In this document: positions 59,430 through 64,000 of the stretch, piece after piece | Numbering within the stretch: the stretch's first letter is position 1 | Layout: the number at the start of each line of letters is the position of its first letter | NCBI GenBank assembly: GCA_050247155.1 | Contig: JBFWUS010000020.1 | Coordinates: 9,412 to 73,411, forward strand | Length of the DNA: 64,000 bases | Direction of reading: 5' to 3' | From: Mesorhizobium_G sp050247155 | Lineage (GTDB): Bacteria > Pseudomonadota > Alphaproteobacteria > Rhizobiales > Rhizobiaceae | Notes under the pieces: generated by a model | The model's database searches: none | What the model was told of the DNA's origin: nothing | The model's input: the letters and a program-made list of their open reading frames with translations, nothing else | Position numbers and translations under genes: made by a program

Positions 59430-60475
59430 TGATATCCAATCCCGTGTCCGATCTCGTTCTCGTCACCGGCGGCTCTGGTTTTCTCGGTGGGCACTGCATC
59501 CTGAAACTGCTCGAATCGGGGTATCGCGTTAGAACGACCGTCCGCTCGCTCAAGCGGGAGGGGGATGTTCGCGCCATGCTGAAGGCCGGCGGGGCCGAGC
59601 CCGGCGCGGCGCTCCAATTCGTTGAGGCCGATCTGGCCGACGACAAAGGATGGGCGGAGGCGGTTGCCGGCTGCGCTTATGTGCTGCATGTCGCCTCACC
59701 ATTTCCGCAAACGCAGCCGAAGGATGAGAACGAGCTGATCCGCCCCGCCGTGGATGGGGCTCTGCGAGTTCTGAAGGCCGCCCGCGACGCGGGCGTGAAG
59801 CGCGTGGTGCTGACTTCGTCTTTTGCCGCGATGGGCTATGGCAAAGTCCCGGACGGCAAGCCGTTCACCGACGATGACTGGACCGACGCTACGGCGGATG
59901 TCTCGCCCTATGTCAAATCGAAGACGCTGGCCGAACGCGCCGCCTGGGATTTTGTGGCGCGCGAGGGCAACGGCCTCGAGCTTGCGGTGATCAATCCGGT
60001 CGCCATTTTCGGTCCGGTTCTGGCCGCCGACTATTCGACCTCGGTCGTCCATGTGAAAAATATGCTGGAAGGCAAGATGCCGGCCCTGCCTCAACTCATG
60101 TTCGGCGTCGTCGACGTGCGCGACGTCGCCGACCTGCATCTCAAGGCAATGACAGAGCCCGCGGCGAAAGGCGAACGGTTTCTCTGCGTCGCCGGCGACT
60201 TCATGACGATCCGCGAGATGGCGCAGGCGCTGAAAGACGGCATGGGAGCCAAGGCGGCAAAGGTCTCAACCCGCGTGTTGCCGAACTGGCTGGTGCGCCT
60301 TGCCGCAAGGTTCAACGCAACCGCGCGGCAGGCCGCGACGCCGGAACTCGGCAAGCACAAGAACGCCAGCAGCGCCAAGGCGCGGCGGCTGCTCGGATGG
60401 TCGCCGCGACCGCCGGAGGAAGCACTGGTGGCGACCGGCGAGAGCCTGATCAGGCTAGGGTTGGTCAGGGTGTGA
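59429..60475 (+). CDS. Extended SDR, NAD-dependent epimerase/aldehyde-reductase-like
   Basis: The 348-residue product has the N-terminal NAD(P) motif LVLVTGGSGFLGGHCILKLL and the Arg in TTVRSLKREG, typical of NADPH users. The conserved AYVLHVASPFPQTQPKDENE region follows, then Ser in LTSSFAAMGYG and the YVKSKTLAE catalytic Tyr/Lys. This pattern resembles the dihydroflavonol 4-reductase/aldehyde reductase branch. Substrate unknown. Its ATG overlaps the stop of the hydrolase gene, so the two are coupled. The flavin monooxygenase follows after a 107-base gap. Confidence 0.88.
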   Translation: MISNPVSDLVLVTGGSGFLGGHCILKLLESGYRVRTTVRSLKREGDVRAMLKAGGAEPGAALQFVEADLADDKGWAEAVAGCAYVLHVASPFPQTQPKDENELIRPAVDGALRVLKAARDAGVKRVVLTSSFAAMGYGKVPDGKPFTDDDWTDATADVSPYVKSKTLAERAAWDFVAREGNGLELAVINPVAIFGPVLAADYSTSVVHVKNMLEGKMPALPQLMFGVVDVRDVADLHLKAMTEPAAKGERFLCVAGDFMTIREMAQALKDGMGAKAAKVSTRVLPNWLVRLAARFNATARQAATPELGKHKNASSAKARRLLGWSPRPPEEALVATGESLIRLGLVRV

Positions 60476-60582
60476 CGCAGGTGCGGCGCTGGGGACGGTT
60501 TTACTTTGTTTCCGCATGCTCCATGTCTTGAAACAGCGGAACCTTTTCGCGGGAAAAGGCAAATCTTCCCCGGAGTAATCGC

Positions 60583-61815
60583 CTGAAAGCGCGCAACCTC
60601 AACATCGCGGTCGCAGGGGCTGGGCCGGCGGGGCTGGCGGCTGCGCTCTACCTTCATCGCGCCGGGCACAGCGTTACCATCTTCGAGCGCTTCGATGAGC
60701 CGAAGCCGCTTGGCTCCGGGCTGATCCTGCAGCCGACGGGATTGACCGTGCTGCATGACCTCGGTCTTCTCAACGCGATATCGGCGCTTGGGGCGCGGAT
60801 AGACCGGCTCTACGGCGCGGATGCCAAGTCCGGGCGCACCGTTCTCGATGTGCGCTACGGCGCGCTGAAAGGCGGACGGTTTGGGCTGGCTGTGCACCGC
60901 GCGGCGCTGTTTGGCGTGTTGTACGAGTCAGTTCAACGGGCTCGGATCGCGATCGAAACCGGTGTGGCGCTGGCAGGATTCGATGCGGCGGAAGGCTCGG
61001 CGAAGCTGATCGACGACAAGGGCAAACACATCGGCGGCTTCGATCTTGTCGTTGATGCGTCCGGTGCACGGTCGGTGCTGCGTCGCTATGCTGCTCACTC
61101 ATCGAAACCGAAGCCGCTCGCCTATGGCGCGTTCTGGGGTTCGCTCAAATGGCCCGGCGCGCCCTTCGACGAGAACGCCCTTACCCAACGTTACGACAAG
61201 GCCTCGGTCATGATCGGCGTGTTGCCGATTGGACGCGCGGAGCCACAGGGCGAGCGGATGGCGGCCTTCTTCTGGAGCCTCAAGCCGGATGATGCGGAGG
61301 CTGTCCGGGCCAAGGGATTGCAGGTCTGGAAGGATAGGGTTCTGTCTTATTGGCCGGACTGCGCGGCATTCACGGGCCAGATCGAGGATTTCGATCAGCT
61401 TTCGCTGGCGCGCTACGGACACCATACGCTGGTTTTGCCAATCGGAAGACGGTTGGCGGTGATCGGCGATGCGGCGCATTCGACCAGCCCGCAACTCGGG
61501 CAGGGGGCGAACATGGCGCTGCTCGATGCCCGCGCGCTGTCGCATGCGCTGGAGACGAGCACCGATATCGATAGCGCGCTCGAAGCATACGCTCGCGCCA
61601 GGCGCTGGCACATGCGCGCCTTCCAGGCGCTTTCGTGGATGTTCACACCGTTTTACCAGTCTGACTCGACCGCGCTGCCGTTTATCCGGGACCGGCTGGT
61701 GGCAACTATCGCGCGGGTGCCACCCGCGCCGCAAATCCTGGCGGCCATGGTGGCCGGCACGCTAGTCGACCCTTTCCAGCGGATCGGGCTCAAGGAGGTC
61801 GACTGGAGCCGCTGA
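60583..61815 (+). CDS. Class A flavin monooxygenase with apparent CTG start
   Basis: The first in-frame ATG/GTG/TTG is TTG 60742, which would delete the FAD-binding motif. The frame is open from 60532, and CTG 60583, seven bases after GGAG (60572-60575), gives LKARNLNIAVAGAGPAGLAA, so the 410-residue product probably starts there. FAD motif GAGPAG is near residue 12. Further motifs are the DG-type LVVDASGARS and GDAAHSTSPQLGQGANMALL near 300. The enzyme should hydroxylate an aromatic substrate with NAD(P)H. It overlaps the convergent DegT-like gene by 54 bases. Confidence 0.85.
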   Translation: MKARNLNIAVAGAGPAGLAAALYLHRAGHSVTIFERFDEPKPLGSGLILQPTGLTVLHDLGLLNAISALGARIDRLYGADAKSGRTVLDVRYGALKGGRFGLAVHRAALFGVLYESVQRARIAIETGVALAGFDAAEGSAKLIDDKGKHIGGFDLVVDASGARSVLRRYAAHSSKPKPLAYGAFWGSLKWPGAPFDENALTQRYDKASVMIGVLPIGRAEPQGERMAAFFWSLKPDDAEAVRAKGLQVWKDRVLSYWPDCAAFTGQIEDFDQLSLARYGHHTLVLPIGRRLAVIGDAAHSTSPQLGQGANMALLDARALSHALETSTDIDSALEAYARARRWHMRAFQALSWMFTPFYQSDSTALPFIRDRLVATIARVPPAPQILAAMVAGTLVDPFQRIGLKEVDWSR

Positions 61816-62976
61816 AGCGGTGGCTCCAAGTGCCCGCTCGACGCTGTCGGCTAGAGCCATCGCGGTTTCCGTATCCGGCGGTTTCGGCAGATAGACGATC
61901 GAGTCGATCATGCGCTGCGCGTCCGGTGCGATTTCGTTGTCGCTGTCGAGGATCACGCCCATCGACGTTGCGCCCGTGGTGGCGTCGAAACCGTCGCGGC
62001 GGAGTGCCGTGATCAACGATTCCGGGTCGCGCACCATGACCGGGGCGAGCCACCAGTGACGAGGTCGCGTCGCAAGCCCCGGCACGGTCAGGCGCGCGCT
62101 GAGCCGATCGAGCAAAAGATGCGTCGCATCGGGCCGCAGTTTCCAGTTGCGCAGCCGGCGCGCCAGCAGCGCCAACAGGCGGCGCGGCGGGCGATGGCGG
62201 ACAGCGTCGGTGATCGACTGGCCGCCAGCAAAGCCGCGCGCCATGTTGCCGAGCGTTTCGTCCGGGTCGAGCTTGGCAAGGCGCAGCACGGCAAGAAAGG
62301 CCGTGTAGACCGGAGTCAGGTTGAGGAATTTGAGCCCGAGAAATTTGATTGCCCGTCGCACGAACCAGCTTTCCGCCAATGGCGCATAGTGCGCCAGCCT
62401 TTGGCGCACACGTTCGCCGAGTGCTGCATCACGGAACAGCCCAACCGCACCGCCAAGCGCGGTCGCGACCTTGATCGGACCGAAGCTGTAGAGCGCGACG
62501 TCAATGCCCTCCGGCAGGCGAAGGGTTCCATCGAAGGCTTGCGCGCAGTCTTCAACGATCAGCCGGCCGGGCTTACGGCAAGCGCTCACCACCGGCTGCA
62601 GGTCGATGCGGCTGCCATAGAGTTGGGCGATCAGGACCAAGCCGGCATCCGAGCTTTCGCATTCGGCCCGCGCAGCTTCCGGCGAGGGCGACAGCGTATC
62701 CGGGCCGAGGTCGATCGTGCGCAACTCGCGGCCGCCCGCCCGCACCAACTCGGCCATGTCGTCGATCGTTACCGCGCTCATGACGACGGCAGAATTGCCG
62801 GTCTCGGCCAGCAACGCATCGTAGAGCGTGCGCACGGAGAGCGCGACGACCGCATTGCTGTCGGGCGGCGCGTGCGCGGCTATGGCCTGTTCGAGATCGG
62901 CGGCGCTCCGGCGCGGTGGCAGCAGCGCGGACAGCAGGTCCAGCCAGCCGATGTCGAGGCGTAAGCGCGGAAGCAT
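61762..62976 (-). CDS. DegT/DnrJ/EryC1/StrS-like PLP-dependent protein
   Basis: The 404-residue product has the fold-type I aminotransferase features of the DegT family: RTLYDALLAETGNSAVVMSA (cofactor phosphate region), D143 in IVEDCAQAFDG, and the PLP lysine K169 in YSFGPIKVATALGGAVGLF. The hydrophobic middle (RRAIKFLGLKFLNLTPVYTA) is unusual for the family. Such proteins transaminate or dehydrate nucleotide sugars, but no sugar-nucleotide genes are near. The C-terminal 18 codons overlap the monooxygenase tail. Its start at 62976 is divergent from the TetR gene (166-base gap). Confidence 0.82.
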   Translation of the reverse strand: MLPRLRLDIGWLDLLSALLPPRRSAADLEQAIAAHAPPDSNAVVALSVRTLYDALLAETGNSAVVMSAVTIDDMAELVRAGGRELRTIDLGPDTLSPSPEAARAECESSDAGLVLIAQLYGSRIDLQPVVSACRKPGRLIVEDCAQAFDGTLRLPEGIDVALYSFGPIKVATALGGAVGLFRDAALGERVRQRLAHYAPLAESWFVRRAIKFLGLKFLNLTPVYTAFLAVLRLAKLDPDETLGNMARGFAGGQSITDAVRHRPPRRLLALLARRLRNWKLRPDATHLLLDRLSARLTVPGLATRPRHWWLAPVMVRDPESLITALRRDGFDATTGATSMGVILDSDNEIAPDAQRMIDSIVYLPKPPDTETAMALADSVERALGATASAAPVDLLEPDPLERVD

Positions 62977-63112
62977 CGAGAGTCATCCACAAACTTGAAC
63001 ATTGTTCAAAAATCGATAGCCCTGCATTGCGGCAAGTGTACGGCGAACCCTGGGGTGTCGATCAGAGCTCGCCGAGATTTCAGTTGCATCGCTTCCAGGT
63101 GTCCGCTAAGAG

Positions 63113-63140
63113 CCGAACCGTAACGTACGGTACGGTTCGG
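63113..63140. promoter_or_regulatory. TetR operator overlapping the tetR leader
   Basis: Perfect 10-base arms CCGAACCGTA (63113-63122) and TACGGTTCGG (63131-63140) enclose ACGTACGG. The site ends two bases before the regulator's ATG (63143), so a bound dimer would cover the translation start region; autorepression is implied. It also lies in the divergent gap to the DegT-like gene. Confidence 0.82.
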
Positions 63141-63142
63141 AA

Positions 63143-63796
63143 ATGGGTTTGGCTGCGGCTACAATCGATGCTGTCGAAGGCGAGGGCGAGGCGCTCACCG
63201 CCCGGCAGCACGCTGTGCTGGACGCCGTGCTCGACCTGATGGTGGAGCAGGGCGGCGATTTTTCCGTCTCCGACATAGCGAAGCGCGCTTCCTGCTCGAA
63301 GGAAACGCTCTACAAATGGTTCGGCGACAGGGACGGCATTCTCGCCGCGACGGTGCAATTGCAGGCGTCGAAGGTGCGCGGCGGCAATTGGGACCGGCAA
63401 CGTCTCGATGCCGCTCAACTGCGCGAAAGCCTGGAGCGTTTTGCCGCGAATTGGTTGACCGTCATCTCTTCCAGTACTTCGATCGCCTTGAATCGGGTGG
63501 CCGTGGGGCAGGCGGCGTCGGGCAAAAGCGACCTCGGCAAGATCGTGCTTGCCAATGGACGGTTCGCCATCGGTGAGCGGTTGAAGCCGTTGCTGGATGC
63601 CGGCCGGGCAGCGGGCCTGCTATCCTTTGATGATACGGAAACGGCTTTCCGTACTTTTTTCGGCCTGGTGGGGCGCGACGTGCAGATCCGGCTTTTGTTG
63701 GGCGATGCGCTGGTTCTGACCAAAACCGACATCGCAGCCGACGCGGCGCGCACGACCAAGCAGTTTATGGCGCTTTTCGCGAAGGAGATGCAATGA
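63143..63796 (+). CDS. TetR-family transcriptional regulator
   Basis: The 217-residue product has an N-terminal helix-turn-helix (AVLDAVLDLMVEQGGDFSVS then DIAKRASCSKETLYKWFGDR) matching TetR family members, and a helical ligand-binding C-terminus (FAANWLTVISSSTSIALNRV; RAAGLLSFDDTETAFRTFFG). The ATG stands two bases after the palindrome and no usual ribosome site can fit between, since the operator takes its place; a leaderless mRNA is possible. It likely represses itself and perhaps the divergent DegT-like gene. Ligand unknown. Confidence 0.88.
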   Translation: MGLAAATIDAVEGEGEALTARQHAVLDAVLDLMVEQGGDFSVSDIAKRASCSKETLYKWFGDRDGILAATVQLQASKVRGGNWDRQRLDAAQLRESLERFAANWLTVISSSTSIALNRVAVGQAASGKSDLGKIVLANGRFAIGERLKPLLDAGRAAGLLSFDDTETAFRTFFGLVGRDVQIRLLLGDALVLTKTDIAADAARTTKQFMALFAKEMQ

Positions 63797-63852
63797 TGGT
63801 GCGTCCTTCGAGGCTCGCCCGTGTATGGGACCGCTTGGCCTCACAACGCCGT

Positions 63853-63998
63853 GCGGGCTCGCACCTCAGGATGAGGACCGTCTTGGATGTCACGCCAATC
63901 GCGGGCGTCCGCGCTTTGAGCGTCCGTCGTATGTCTGGTTTCGACGCTCGTGATGGGCGTGGATGCACGGCTTCCCTCATCCGGAGGTGCGAGCCCGC
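63853..63998. repeat. Inverted repeat with 24-base arms at window end
   Basis: The arm at 63853-63876 (starting GCGGGCTCGCACCTCAGGAT) returns inverted at 63975-63998 (CCTCATCCGGAGGTGCGAGC and onward) with 23 of 24 bases matching. They are separated by 98 bases. A related core (GTGCGTCCTTCGAGGCTCGC) occurs just before at 63799. This is a second family of palindromic intergenic repeat, distinct from that at 24217 and 32741. No coding frame is supported after 63796. Confidence 0.75.
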
Positions 63999-64000
63999 GC

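Noticed and set aside
1..64000. Search for tRNA, rRNA, CRISPR, IS or phage genes
   Set aside because: No cloverleaf-like T-arm in the gaps read, no spaced direct repeats, and no transposase, integrase or phage structural motifs in any frame.

Overview
The window is a continuous piece of high-GC alphaproteobacterial chromosome with dense coding on both strands. It most likely comes from the Hyphomicrobiales (Rhizobiales), close to Mesorhizobium/Phyllobacteriaceae. This rests on the ftsQ-ftsA-ftsZ-lpxC-bamD-recN order, FtsZ with a long proline/glutamine-rich linker, hflK-hflC-DUF2065-degP, a GTTC-N7-GTTC type LexA box, a TGA-N9-TCA (RirA-type) iron box, promoters of the CTTGAC-N17-CTATAT type, and rhizobial palindromic intergenic repeats. 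Genus is inference. I found no rRNA, tRNA, CRISPR array, transposase, integrase or prophage gene.

Layout. 1-7982: end of the division/cell-wall cluster (ftsQ partial, ftsA, ftsZ), then lipid A (lpxC), outer-membrane assembly (bamD), a DUF1772 membrane protein and recN. 8035-10580: an iron-box-controlled TonB-dependent siderophore receptor, followed by a second, diverged copy of the last 56-57 codons of recN, the mark of an insertion at the recN 3' end. 10583-13165: exported caspase-like/TPR protein and a small exported protein, both on the minus strand. 13354-24178: housekeeping block (guaB, MAPEG, rnd, MFS, aspS, two exported unknowns, parC). 24217-24392: nested palindromic repeat. 24423-30302: minus-strand accessory genes (rhodanese-ChrB/ChrA chromate pair, small membrane protein, EamA transporter, Bpt transferase, exported unknown, RDD protein). 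30403-31768: LacI-type repressor and a divergent 47-codon gene, with three matching operators between them. 31910-37635: thyA, a second repeat, folA, and the hflK-hflC-DUF2065-degP membrane proteolysis cluster. 37704-43425: serB and miaA with overlapping start codons, a diguanylate cyclase, a lone HerA-type ATPase, and an XRE-cupin regulator with an overlapping unknown gene. 43456-46056: ilvBN behind a leader peptide and attenuator. 46155-56433: adenylate cyclase, TauE/SafE permease, cobalt-type nitrile hydratase with its activator, alpha/beta hydrolase, LysR and divergent SDR, MscS channel, and an SOS-boxed Dda/RecD-like helicase. 56586-64000: kup, a second alpha/beta hydrolase, an extended SDR, a flavin monooxygenase that seems to start with CTG, a DegT-like PLP protein, a TetR regulator sitting on its own operator, and a third repeat.

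How the genes work together. The first 8 kb serve divisome assembly and envelope biogenesis. thyA and folA act in the same dTMP/folate cycle. hflK/hflC/degP form a membrane and periplasm quality-control unit. ilvB/ilvN encode the two acetolactate synthase subunits and appear to be controlled by translation of a peptide rich in branched-chain codons. The nitrile hydratase genes form an overlapping three-gene operon. The most informative non-coding signals are the ilv attenuator (43495-43604), the three LacI operators (31514-31610), the LexA box (55215-55229), the TetR operator (63113-63140) and the iron box (8035-8049). Many start sites were moved from the longest open frame to an internal ATG or GTG on the basis of ribosome binding sites and family N-termini.
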